From NCBI GenBank assembly GCA_022478985.1, contig JAKSZP010010643.1, positions 112,999 to 176,998 of the forward strand: a stretch of DNA of 64,000 nt. The letters run 5' to 3'. Numbering within the stretch: the stretch's first letter is position 1; each line of letters opens with the position of its first letter. A program made the position numbers and the translations under genes. Below, one piece after another: positions 34,772-45,092 of the stretch. The notes under the pieces were generated by a model that had not been told where the DNA came from, searched no databases, and was given only the letters and a program-made list of their open reading frames with translations. The DNA comes from Massospora cicadina (lineage: Eukaryota > Entomophthoromycota > Entomophthoromycetes > Entomophthorales > Entomophthoraceae).

Positions 34772-35745
34772 TTGAGCACCTCCTCTTGCTGTCCTTCCAA
34801 CAGATCAGTGAGCTGCTCTCAATCAACTAATAGGTTGATACTTTTGAGTACCCTGGCCAGTAATCCCATTTTGTCAAGAGACCCAAAATCGTGGAATCTT
34901 CTCAATTTGGCCATCAGGATCAGATGAACAAATGCAATGATCTGATTCCTCTTGATCTTCATCAGTCTTTCACTCAAATTCTCCAGGAGAACTTGAATTT
35001 CTCCATGGCCCGGCATTATAATCCCAGGAGCCACCCATGGCTCCACTCTGGACTTCTTCCAGGAGCTTCCAACCTCCCCATACAACAGCTCTGGAATATC
35101 TAATGTCAACCCTGTGTTGACTATCATCTGTGATCCAGCCAGTATGGTCCTCTCATTCTTGATCCTTAGTGGAATTCCCCAGCTTTCTAAGATATCTGCC
35201 GGCATTTCGCATCCCTTTCTACCAACTAATTGGTATCAAGTTAGGACAATGCTGTCATTGTATATCAGATTGATAAAGTTGTTCTCTAATTCAACGGATC
35301 TTCACCATTTTTATGATATACCAATGGTAACTTCTGACTCAAGATGGTCAACATATTGTCCTCAAAGCTACATTTAACTCCATATTTCCATGGAAACTCC
35401 ATTATGATCAGAATGTCATAGTTTTGATTCGCCAAAACTATGGCTGGCGCAGATACCACCAATTACCTGAATCATAGTGGCAGCGCACTCTACGCTCCTG
35501 AGGAAACGGTGGTGTTTGTCCCAGCTGTCTCATATTTTTTCTTGTGTTCCAAGTCCGGCGAGATCTTCATCCTCTTTACCACCTTGGTTGAGACAATATT
35601 GATGGGAACTCCGCTGTTGACAATCACCCTTACCCTCACTCAGTTCACTTGTATGTCTATATATGTACACTTGGAGTATTGTAATATGGTGTTTATTGAG
35701 TGCTTGGCGGCGTTATTAGCTGAATCTAGGGTGTAAATTATTTTC
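34772..35745 (-). pseudogene. G2' protease and N-terminal pol
   Basis: Minus strand. The retropepsin motif is 'VIVNSGVPINIVSTKVVKRM', with N-S-G at 35618-35610 in place of D-S-G. Continuing are 'NYDILIIMEF' and a short frame change to ATG-like 35205, then 'MPADILESWGIPLRIKNERTIL' and 'VEPWVAPGIIMPGHGEIQVLLENLSERLMKIKRNQIIAFVHL' (35205-34819), the pre-RT region also present in G1 at 2360-2550. It ends at the LINE-B insertion. Confidence 0.8.
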
Positions 35746-35846
35746 ACCAATAAATCAGGAAACGATTCCTTTATCACGCTGAGGGGGATAGACAGATTAG
35801 CCTCATCTAAACAAATGTCAGATAAACCTTCAGGATTCTCGGCAGT

Positions 35847-36977
35847 TCAAATCTTGTCCACCAGTTGTTGGGCGTACGGCTGGGCAACTTCCTGAATTAT
35901 CTCAGGGTCAATTTTTTTCACCCCAGCTCTGGTCACAGCATTCATATCCATATTGAACACTTGATACATCTGATCCTGCTCATCGTCTATGAACAAATCA
36001 CTGATATTGATTTCTTCATTCATAATGTTGGGAGGAACAGGTTTCTCCGCAGCTTTAGACTGTTCCCCATATAGGCAGCAATCCTTTTCCCAAATCCTTG
36101 GTGGCTGATGACTCTTTGGCCTGGACCACTTTGATCTGATTCTTTGGCTTTTACAGTACACGGCGAATTGTTCTTTCCCACCACACTGATAGCAGACCTT
36201 TTCCTTCTTGTTTAACCATCTAAATTCTTCAGGCTTATTTCCTAAAACATTTCATTAGTTGCCTCTTTAGCTCATTTTTTTCCTTTCATGGGATTTGGAT
36301 TTCATACTGGATTGGACTTGAAGCTTCTATTTGGGGCATTGAAGGTCGCTCCCAAAATCTTAAGTTATCTAGCATTTGCAAGGTAGTTATTTCCATCACA
36401 AACACGGAAAACATCATGCAATGCAAATTGTGATAGGGCTGAAGGGCCACTTTCAAGGCGATTCTAGCATCAAAGTTGTCCAATACTTTTGCTCCAGCCA
36501 GGATCTGCATCTCCTGGTAAAACCGATCTGCAAAGCTAGCTAGAGACTCGTTTTTATGGAACTGGATAACCATAAACTCTTGCTTGTGTTTCGACATGTG
36601 GGTCAGACTCCTGAACTCTTTCATGATGGCCTCCTTTGCCTCAGCATATGACCAGCTGTCCCCCTCCAGGTGAGGTAACCTTAAGTTTTGACAGTCAGTG
36701 TCTAGGCAATTCATGACCGTCAGCACCTTTTGACGATCTCTGTAGCCATTCATGATCATGTTGAATAGTTGTAAGAATGCTGAGGCATTATCCTGATGGA
36801 ATGTTGGCAATTTTAGTGTTGCCCTAAATTCCTCCAAGTTATTTCTGGCCAATTTTTTGGTTTAGCTACTTGGCTAACTTGCAGAGTGACTTTGGGTGTC
36901 ATCTTTAAAATGGCATCAATAGCAGCTGTCATGTTCCTTGGGGTATCCGACTTCCAAAGTATTTTGTGAGAAACATT
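35847..36977 (-). pseudogene. gag: G2' gag, C-terminal part
   Basis: Minus strand, after LINE-A(-). 36852-36286 is an open 188-codon stretch with the gag core ('LPTFHQDNASAFLQLFNMIMNGYRDRQKVLTVMNCLDTDCQ', 'FADRFYQEMQILAGAKVLDNF'). The zinc knuckle near 36200-36160 reads CYQCGGKEQFAVYC, so its His is replaced by Gln; G2 has the intact form. 36161-35847 gives the acidic tail ('NISDLFIDDEQDQMYQVF') ending in TGA 35849-35847. The frame continues with 'ENPEGLSDICLDEANLSIPLS', conserved with G2. Confidence 0.88.
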
Positions 36978-37216
36978 TTTATTTAACCAAGGTAAGCCGA
37001 CCAGGGGATGTACATTACCAAATATACGTAAAACTAAGGAAATAACTTACAAATATAAAATTGGGCACCCCAGGGTACTCAAGTTACCCCTGTTGCCAGC
37101 GGGACTTCCAGATATAGGAGGTTGGTGCACTACTCCGAGGGTGTTTCCCCTGCTATGGAACAGGTGTGAAGGAAAGGGTCTGTGTGGAGGAACCAGAGTG
37201 GGAACCATGATTCTAC

Positions 37217-37245
37217 GAGGTGTGGTAGAAAAGTAATGAGACTGG
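37217..37245 (+). repeat. mariner left terminal inverted repeat
   Basis: 29 bases beginning CGAGGTGTGGTAGAAAAGTA directly after the TA target. The reverse complement of the right repeat differs at two positions. These are the transposase binding and cleavage ends. Confidence 0.93.
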
Positions 37246-37407
37246 GAACACTGCAAGCGATCTGGCAACGCTGCGCTGTTGTCCTTGACAGAGCACGTGT
37301 ATCAGCCCCCTCCCATCTCTCAGTGCGAGTCTCAACTCCTTCCGTTAACTATGTGATTGTTGTGACTGCTATTAGTGAAGTTGTGTTTTGGTTGTGCGTC
37401 ACGCAAA

Positions 37408-38467
37408 ATGGAACAGCGTAATTTGGAGCAACGTTGTGCCATTAAATTGTGTTAAGCTTGGAGAATCGGCAAGTGTGACATTTGAAAAGTTAAAAAAAGC
37501 GTATGGGGAACATTCTTTATCCTGAGCTCAAGTTTTTCGCTGGCATAAATCATTTTTGGAAGGCAGAAAACACGTTGAAGATGAACACCGCTCAGGGAGG
37601 CCTTCAACTTCTAAAACTAACGAAAAATCAAATGTGTGAGCACCCTTATGAGATCAGACCGTTTATTAACATTAAGAATGTAGAGTGAAGAATTAAATTT
37701 GAACAGATTTACCATTCATCAAATTTTGACTGAACATTTGCACATGCAAAAGGTCTGTGCCAAAATGGTGCCAACAAACCTCACAATTGAGCAGAAGGAT
37801 AATCGAAAAAACAAGTGTCTTGATCTTCTTGACAGAATCGCCAATGAGCAAGATTTCTTTAGTCGTGTAATCACAGGTGATGAATCATGGATTTTTCAAT
37901 ATGATACTGAGACCAAGAGGCAAAGTGAGGAGTGGCACACTGCGAGTTCTCCTCAACCAAAGAAAGCTCAAATGAGCAAATCGAAGATCCAATCAATGCT
38001 GATATGTTTTTTGACAGAAGGGGAATCGTCCACAAAGAATTTGTTCCTCCAGGATAAACTGTCAACCAAGTTTTTTATAAAGACGTCCTTGAAAGGCTCA
38101 GAAAAAGGGTCATTCGCGTGAGACCAGACATTGCAGACAAATGGATGCTCCATCATGACAACGCCCCATGTCACACTGCCCTCTTTGTCACAGAATTTTT
38201 GACCTCAAAAGATATTCCTGTGGTTCCCCAGCCCCCTATTCACCTGACCTCAGTCCCTGTGACTTTTTCCTCTTTCATAAACTGAAAAATGTCCTCAAAG
38301 GACGGCATTTAGGGACTTTAGAAAACATTCAAAAGAGTGTAACGGACATGCTACAGACCATACCAGTTGAAGACTTCCAGCGCTGCTACCAACAGTGGGA
38401 ACAACGTCTCCATCGGTGTGTAGCTGCCCAAGGGAACAACTTTGAAGGGGATAAGATTGATGTTTGA
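37408..38467 (+). pseudogene. mariner transposase pseudogene
   Basis: About 353 codons from ATG 37408 to TGA 38465-38467, with several frameshifts and stops. N-terminal HTH region decayed (37408-37690), then 'MNRFTIHQILTEHLHMQKVCAKMVP' and 'LTIEQKDNRKNKCLDLLDR' (37699-38121). Catalytic triad: Asp in 'ITGDESWIFQYD' (37879-37881), Asp in 'HHDNAPCH' (38157-38159), and Asp in 'PDLSPCDFFLF' (38261-38263). The last two are 34 residues apart after allowing for one deleted base, the D34D spacing of true mariners. It ends with 'RCYQQWEQRLHRCV'. Cuts and pastes the transposon; not functional here. Confidence 0.93.
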
Positions 38468-38497
38468 AAAAAATAAAAACTTTGGTAATTAAAAAAT

Positions 38498-38526
38498 CAG
38501 TCTCATTACTCTTCTGCCACACCTCG
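38498..38526 (-). repeat. mariner right terminal inverted repeat
   Basis: The partner of 37217-37245, ending at the TA at 38527-38528. Confidence 0.93.
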
Positions 38527-41500
38527 TATGAGCGCTTTTTGCCTTGGTCTCATAAATCCATAGAGCCAGGCTTGGAAGTGCTCTAGTAAGTGGACATGGA
38601 ATCTGTTAATAATCCCATGAATGGTTGGGACCGTGCCCTTGGACGCATCTAATGCAATTGTGTGGATTTTCCACATTGCAATGGGTATTATTAGGGAACG
38701 GAGGGTAGATGGATTTGGTGACTCAATCTGGACTGCGAAGATGCTCTTTGATATCAAGAATTCCTGTTCGTTTTGGATCTTAAGCAGGCGTGTGACTTCC
38801 TGCCATATAGTTTTGGTTGGGGGGCATGTTTCTAGGCGGTGATGTAAGGATCCCTCCCCTCCACATACTGCACATGTTTTGTGGAGGAGTTGGAATGGTC
38901 CGCCATCCTATAGGTCCTTCTCAGACAGCGCCAGGCGTTTGCTCTTATCCTCAGCTGTAGGAGTAAGGTGGTGAGTCATTTTCCACATTGCCTTCTGTGT
39001 GGTTAAATCATAGGGAATGTCCAACATATTTAGGTATTCTATCCTAGCTATGTTTGGGGTTGTTGCGAGCATATCTCTCTGGGGGTGGTTTTCTGGGTTT
39101 TTAATTTGAATTGGGGGCTGGGTCGTCCCCTTCCCTGTATAGTACCTGTGTTCTCTATGGTCCATCCCATACGGCGGATAGTTTGAAGGATATGTTTGAA
39201 ATGAGGGAGGTTCCATGTGGACCCGTTGCAGTAGGGTGCTTGGCAAGGTATGAAAGTAGTCTGGGTGGACTATGTGGGTTGATTAATTTGGGCGCCTGTG
39301 CAAAGTTAGTCCTTGCTGCTCTGGACCAATGTTGTTGCGGGAGGTCTGGAGCAAGAATTTCTTTTATCCAGGTACCTAGGATGTGATTGGCGTGGCTCTC
39401 AAAATCTATCAGTCCCATGCCTCCGCTTGAGCATGGGCCAAATAGTGTTTCCATTCATATAGGAGGGTGAGAGCCAGGCCACAGCCAGCCCTGGATAAGC
39501 GCGCGGATTGAAGTTATAAAGGTAGGTGAGAAGGCATTCGCGTGGGCCTGATACCACAGTATTGGGAGGATGAGCGAGTTAACAACTGTAACTCGTCCTG
39601 TTAATCCTGGGGTTCTTCCCTTGATAGAGGTGACGCGTTTGATACCTGTTGTAACAGGTTACTTTCCATTGTCTCATTAGCATATCCCCCTGATTCTAGC
39701 CAGATTCCAAGGTGTCAGACAGGAGTGGTGGTGGGAGGTGTTGCAAAGGGTAAAATGATTGGGTTTTTTCTTCATGTGTTGGTATGAGGTTCTGATGTTG
39801 TGGCCCAATTGTTTGTGTATTTGCCTAAGAGGATGATTTCTGTCTTTCTTTTATTGAGCGATGCATTGCTCACCTTGGAGTATTCCTCTAGAGTGCATTC
39901 CAGCTGTCAGGCATCTTCATTGTTTGCTATACTTTCTACGCAGTCATCTGCAAAGGCCAGTATCCTGACTGTTGGTTGTCCTTGTGCGGTTATCCCCATG
40001 AGACGTGAGTAAGTTACTCGGAGGAGCGGGTCAAAGCTGAAATTGTATAGCAGTGGGCTGAGGGGATCCCCTTGTTTGAGCCCTCTGTGTGGTTTGATAT
40101 TGTTTGTTAGGAATTCAGGGCCGCATACAGCCATGGTTGCAGATTTTGTTAGGAGCATCGCCCATTTTATGAATCTTGGTGGGAGTTTGAAGGCATGTAG
40201 ACATTCTTTTAGGTATGGCCAGCTAACACGGTCATAAGCCTTTTCCTGATCCAAGAAGACCAGGGCACCAGTTGCTTTGGATTGGCAAATGTTTGCAACA
40301 GGGTAAATGTTGTTCCATATTGAACGCCCCGCTATAAACCCAAACTGGTTGGGTGATAGGACGTCATATGCAATTGCGCCTAATCTAGCTGCTAGAATTT
40401 TTGTTAGAATTTTTGTTTCAGTGTTGGAGAGTACAATTGGGCGCCAGTTGGCCAGGTCCAACTTGTCACCCTTTTTATACAAGGTTATAACGTAGGATTC
40501 ATGGCCTCCTGGTAATAGGCTTATTCCCAACAAACTCTGGTTCATTGACGCCAATAGGAGGGGGCAATTTATTGAAAATATTTTTTGTAAAATTCGTAGG
40601 GTATCCCATCAGGCCCTGGGCATTTCCTACATGGTGCACCGCGAATTGTCTCCCAAAGCTCCTGCCGTGTAATTAGGGATATTATGTTGTAATTTGTTGG
40701 TGTACTTTGTATCTCGGCAGTTTGTATAAATTCTTTAATTTTTTGTGAATCTGTTGGCGTTTCATGATATAATTCGGTGTAATATTGGTGTACTTCTGCC
40801 TTAAACTCCTCAGGTCAGTTGCCACGGTGCAATTGGTCTTGTGGACCTGTGTGCACACGGGCTGGTTTCCACAGGAGTGGAATTGGTGGAAAAGTATGTC
40901 AAACAGGTTTTGCCTTCCTTTATGAACTTACCTTTGTTCGATACTTTGATTCTGTGTTGGTGTTCAAAGATGAGGTTGTTAAGTCAGGCTGAAATTTCTG
41001 CCCATTTGCGTCCCCAATTAGGGCTATAGCCAGAACTCAGAGTATTTATTTCCAGGTGGTCTAGTTCTGCCAAGGTACACTTGATTGTGGCCATGTCCGC
41101 GGTGTACTTACGTGATGCAATATGTCATGTTTTATTAATTAAATACTTTTTGAAATTTCCCATGTTCCAATGGGATCCAAAGTGAATGGGGCTGTGAATT
41201 CTGGGTTTATAGCCTTGTTTTTGACCCAGTCAGATATCTCAGGCAATTTTATATTTTCCAGTTGAAGCTTTATTTATGGTGACACCTGTGTGTGGGATTG
41301 GGTTGGCGCTAACTGCACCATAACCAATCGGTGGTCAGAAAAATTGATCTTTTTTGTTGTGAATTTGGAGATTCTTGAGCGGTGGGATTGCAGGATGAGG
41401 ATGTGGTCAATGCGACTCATTAATATGGGTGCTCCCTCATGTATGTTGGGCCACATCATGTGGGGAAGGAGTGGTGAACTGGGGGAAGAGCATCCTGTAA

Positions 41501-42199
41501 GCCAAGAGATGCCTTCATTGTGCGAAATTCAATGTGTCCAGGTGGGTATCCCCTGGGATTAGGCCATTGATCCATATCAGGGTTATCCCAGCAGTTGAAA
41601 TCGCCTAACATAATGGTATCTGGTGGGAGGGTGAGAGTAAAAATGTTTTCAAAAAATTGTTTTCTCTCAGTTGCAGTGTATGGTGCATAGATACATGCTA
41701 TCATAACTATTTCCTCTTGGCATGTGATTGTTGCTACCAAGACTCAACTGTGCAAGTGTGATAATGAATTTGTAATTTTAAATTTTTTGGTGTTTCAGAC
41801 GATCAACCCACAGTGAGATGTCCATACTGATTGTGATGGTGCGACCCTGGTTGGCCAGGATCCTTCTTCCCCTTGTAGACAGTGGGTTTCTTGGATGGCC
41901 AAGATGTCTACAAGAGGTTTTCGCAGGAATTTCAGCTTTTTGGCTTGATATGTATGAGCCCTGGCTCCCGCAATGTTTAGCGTCCCTATTGACACTGAGG
42001 TGCCCGCGGCGCCTCAGGAGCAGTTGGGAGGGCCCTCTGGCCCTATCCCACCATGGCTCTTTTGGCCATTCTCCAAATCTGTACTCCAACTCTTTCACTG
42101 CCATTGTTGGTTCCCTTGATCTGAACCAATGACCAAGGGAATTGCGGTTTTTTGCATTTGCATCAACTTTTCCCACACACAGGTATCATGTTGATTTGA

Positions 42200-43435
42200 T
42201 GCGGATTGTTGATTGGATTTTAAATTTTGAGGTTCGACTTTGGTAAATTGTTAACCGCATTTTCACCCAAATTACAGTTGCATTGTTCCTCAGTATGTGC
42301 ATGACTGATGTCGCTTTGTGATTCAGTCAGGTTACTGTGAAAATTTTTGCCCTGGTCATATTGTTCTGATTAGTTTGTTTGGTGAATATCTGAAATATTT
42401 TCCCAAATTTGTCCAGGGTTAATGGTGGACTCCGCGTGTGCCGCCACTTTGGCTGTTGCTTGCTTGCGGGCTTTTGTGCCAATTTACGTTGTTTGCTTGT
42501 AACTGGGTCCAAGATGGAGTATAGTCCATCTTCACCCCAGCGGAATGGGTGGTGACCATCAGTCATTTTGACGAAATTTTCATTATCTTTGTCCATTGCT
42601 TCCTCACAATAATTATTTTCCATTAAGCCCTCTTTCACAGGGCATGCATGTTCCTTGTGGCCCAGTGAGCCACAGTGGTTGCAAATAGGTGGTGCGCGTT
42701 CGGTGTAACTCAGAATGCAGCTGACTGGCCCCAAACTGCAAAGTGAAAGTTTGCTGTGCGGGGAATTCTGTATAAGTCCTATTCCACTTTTGGGAAGGGG
42801 TTGATTATGGTGATAGCTTTGCCCGTGCAAGGGTTGGGCATCAGGCAAAATTGCTGTAATTTGAGTTGCTGAATTTCTTTGTAGGCCACAAGACTTTACG
42901 GTGCCTCTCCTCAATTACCTTATGAGGAAGGTTGGTGGGGAGCGAGTCAAAAGAGATGAACAAAGTTTTCACTTTGTTTCATCTGGTGCGCGCAGTGCAC
43001 ACAATTTTTGCCCTCAGGTAGGGCAATTTCCACACAGACTTTTGCTGCGGCATCAGCTTCATCGGCTGTTTCAAAAAACCAATGTTGATCCAGCCGCGGC
43101 CTATGTTGTTGGTGGCTACATACACCGCGTGAGGAAAAAGTGAGGGCTGTGCCTCATATGTTTTCTCCCACAGGGTCGGTGACTCATCCCCAAGGAAGAG
43201 TCTGATCCCATGCTCCACCTTTGACAAGGGTTGGTTGAACTGAATGTACATATATTGCGCGTGCTTTACAGTGAATACCATAAACCCAGATGGTGTCTGA
43301 GTTTGCGGTTTCTTTGCAGATTGGGTTCTGGTCCCCCTCCAGGGCGTTTCTTGCCCTTAGTTGCACCATTAAGTGCACCGCTCGCCACAACAATCAACCC
43401 ATTTTGTATTATTTTTTATTGATAAAGTCGCTCAT
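42200..43435 (-). pseudogene. LINE-A(-) ORF1
   Basis: ATG 43435 ('MSDFINKK', then a stop; LINE-A(+) starts MGDFNNKN). Core 43281-42979: 'MVFTVKHAQYMYIQFNQPLSKVEHGIRLFLGDESPTLWEKTYEAQPSLFPHAVYVATNN'. Then, after frame changes, 42914-42327 with a knuckle near 42690-42650 (CNHCGSLGHKEHAC) and a tail 'KEGLMENNYCEEAMDKDNENF'. It ends near 42200. The same role as its sister; stops make it inactive. Confidence 0.8.
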
Positions 43436-43515
43436 CTTTCCTGTGTGTGATTATCTAAATTGCTGTTTGAATTAATTGTAGTAACTAAAGTGATTGTTAC
43501 GAGAAAGAAAAGCTG

Positions 43516-43891
43516 ATTGTGTGAGAACTTATTATTTTGGAATTGCTTGCTAAATCAAGCTCACAAGCACATCTGTGAGCTTTAAGTTCCTCCACTTGTT
43601 TGATTAATCTTTTATATCTGCACTAAAACTTCTTAAATGAACGTGATCCACTTCTTGCTCCATTTTCAGGTATAAGAACATTTTAACGTGGTCCTCTTCT
43701 TTCTTCTTCAACGAGTTTACTTTTCCCATTAACTTGTTCTCAAAGCTTGCTACATTCTTTATTTCTTCCCCCATCTTGGCGACTCATTATTCCAAGGCTG
43801 CAAACTCCCAATGGTCCATTAAGTTTAGAGCATTCTGGTTTACAGTGGCTAACTCAGTCCACAGCTTGCCTAGTTCTTCTTTATACGACAT
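43516..43891 (-). pseudogene. gag: G2' gag, N-terminal part
   Basis: ATG 43891 opens 'MSYKEELGKLWTELATVNQNALNLMDHWEF', a better start than the internal ATG used in G2. A Glu/Lys-rich coiled-coil segment follows ('LKKKEEDHVKMFLYLKMEQEVDHVHLRSF'), with stops at about 43785, and it is cut by LINE-A(-) at 43515. It continues at 36977. Confidence 0.82.
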
Positions 43892-43915
43892 TATAATAGA
43901 TTCTTTACCCAACTA

Positions 43916-43933
43916 CCCCTGTAGTGAGCATCT
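43916..43933 (-). other. G2' primer-binding site (candidate)
   Basis: AGATGCTCACTACAGGGG on the minus strand, three bases inside the LTR end. It differs from the G2 site at the first positions (TGGTG in G2), so the copy has lost the TGG start. Confidence 0.5.
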
Positions 43934-43936
43934 ACT

Positions 43937-45089
43937 TGTAAATATTTACTTATGGTTGTTATTGGCAAGCAACCCTAGTAACCTTTTTACTGCACAGGTT
44001 CAGTTTCCTTGTGCACTTTGTCATGTTGTATAGAATTAATTAATAATTGATAATAGTATAGAGACTATTATCTGTAGTTGATTATGAATTATATTTCAGC
44101 CCAACTCTCAGCCAGTATTCCCAATTAAATACTCATAATGTCATATTCATAGGGATTCGTTCCCTATATTCTTGTCCACCTGATCTTCATTAAGATACCC
44201 CAGTGACAGTCTCTCAGCCCAACACACAGTTGGCAGCTATCCCTGATTGTGGTCCCTTCATCTCAAGATCCCCACTCAGATCTTTCTTCTTCTCTCTGAG
44301 ATTTTTCCAATTATTGCCTTCTGCAATAATATCCTTGAGATGGAATGACACAATAGAAGCTGATAGTCTAACTATACACCAAATTGACGATATTACTGTA
44401 GATAATAATGTTGATAATACTAATGTTAGTAATAATAATGTTTTTATTATAGTAAATCCTAGGGAATTATATAGTAGGGGATTCAGCCATCTACCCTTGG
44501 TTGACACCTCTTCAATGAAATGGCAGCCATTGCCATTGAATCACCCTTCCTCATCTCAGCGCAATGGTCTTCCCCATCCTGGCTAGGATTCCATCATTAG
44601 ACATCCTCAAGACCTTAAATGGAAAGAGTCAGAAAGCGTGTCCCTAACATTTTCCTCTCACTCCATATGAACCAACTATATTTAGCTAGAAGGGGACCTG
44701 CTTAGGTAATGGGACTTATTACCCATTATGGCAGGTCACCCACCATCTGATCAATTTGCTAGTTGCAGGCGGCATCACTCGCCTCACAACCTTGCTATTC
44801 ATTCCCAATTAGTCAGTGATTAAACCTGACCAATTCCAATTGGTACACCTGATAGTTAATTACTATCAGATGCCCCTATTTTCATCGGCAACTCTGCCCT
44901 ATGAGATCTTAAGTATTTGTCCATATCAATCCCCAATGGATATGACCAGGCGAATATCCCAAAATCCCTTGAACGTAGTTACTCCAAAACTCAGGCCAAC
45001 CAATTTCTGATTCACTTCGCCTTTAGGAATTTTCCCCTAGAAATACCAGTTAATCTAGCAGGCTGGGAATATGGGAAAAAATTCCAATA
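43937..45089 (-). repeat. G2' 5' LTR
   Basis: 1,153 bp on the minus strand, matching both G2 LTRs end to end. Its outer end at 45089 interrupts the LINE-C RT reading. Confidence 0.87.
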
Positions 45090-45092
45090 ATG

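Larger units (their letters stand above)
37217..38526 (+). mobile_element. mariner (Tc1/mariner, D34D) transposon
   Basis: 1,310 bp with 29-bp terminal inverted repeats (37217-37245 and 38498-38526; two mismatches), flanked by TA on both sides (37215-37216 and 38527-38528). It sits in the end of LINE-A(-) ORF2. The uninterrupted site, GCTCATAGAATC, can be read in LINE-A(+) at 26425-26436. It encodes one decayed transposase. The TIRs are better kept than the ORF. Mariners of this type are mostly known from animals. Confidence 0.95.
37130..41995 (-). pseudogene. LINE-A(-) ORF2 (endonuclease-reverse transcriptase), split by mariner
   Basis: Minus strand; sister of 22964-26515. The endonuclease has 'LNIAGARAHTYQAKKLKFLRK', 'DILAIQETHC', 'IMLGDFNCWDNPDMDQWPNPRGYPPGH', 'SRIDHILIL' and 'NFSDHRLVMVQL'. 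RT is mostly open in 40554-39907 (215 codons): 'LANWRPIVLSNTETKILTKILAARL', 'FLDQEKAYDRVSW', 'GLKQGDPLSPLLYNFSFDPLL', and an intact 'FADDCVESIANN'. The C-terminal part (39454-38506) is interrupted by the mariner at a TA in the codons for 'ALIESW' and finishes at a stop at 37130. This copy keeps FADD where LINE-A(+) has LADD. Confidence 0.9.
36978..43515 (-). mobile_element. LINE-A(-) non-LTR retrotransposon, nested in G2' gag
   Basis: About 6.5 kb including a 1.3 kb mariner. The same family as LINE-A(+), with both ORFs and the same 5' start (CAGCTTTTCTTTC) and 3' tail. The flanks are imperfect duplicates (36961-36977 and 43516-43530, sharing TTGTGTGAGAAC-like sequence). Comparison with G2 gag (5110-5170) shows the gag sequence is continuous once the LINE is removed. 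Confidence 0.92.
19876..45089 (-). mobile_element. G2' Ty3/gypsy element, full coding capacity, split by five insertions
   Basis: Reading on the minus strand: 5' LTR (45089-43937), primer site, gag start, [LINE-A(-)], rest of gag, protease, [LINE-B(-)], RT, RNase H, integrase, then an ORF on the opposite (plus) strand [split by LINE-A(+)], then G1 at 19875. The 3' LTR must lie left of the window. Gag is about as similar to G2 (4782-6438) as expected for one family, and the LTR is the same. It is inserted in LINE-C, whose frame breaks at 45090. All parts are pseudogenic, but the RT still has YLDD. Confidence 0.85.
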
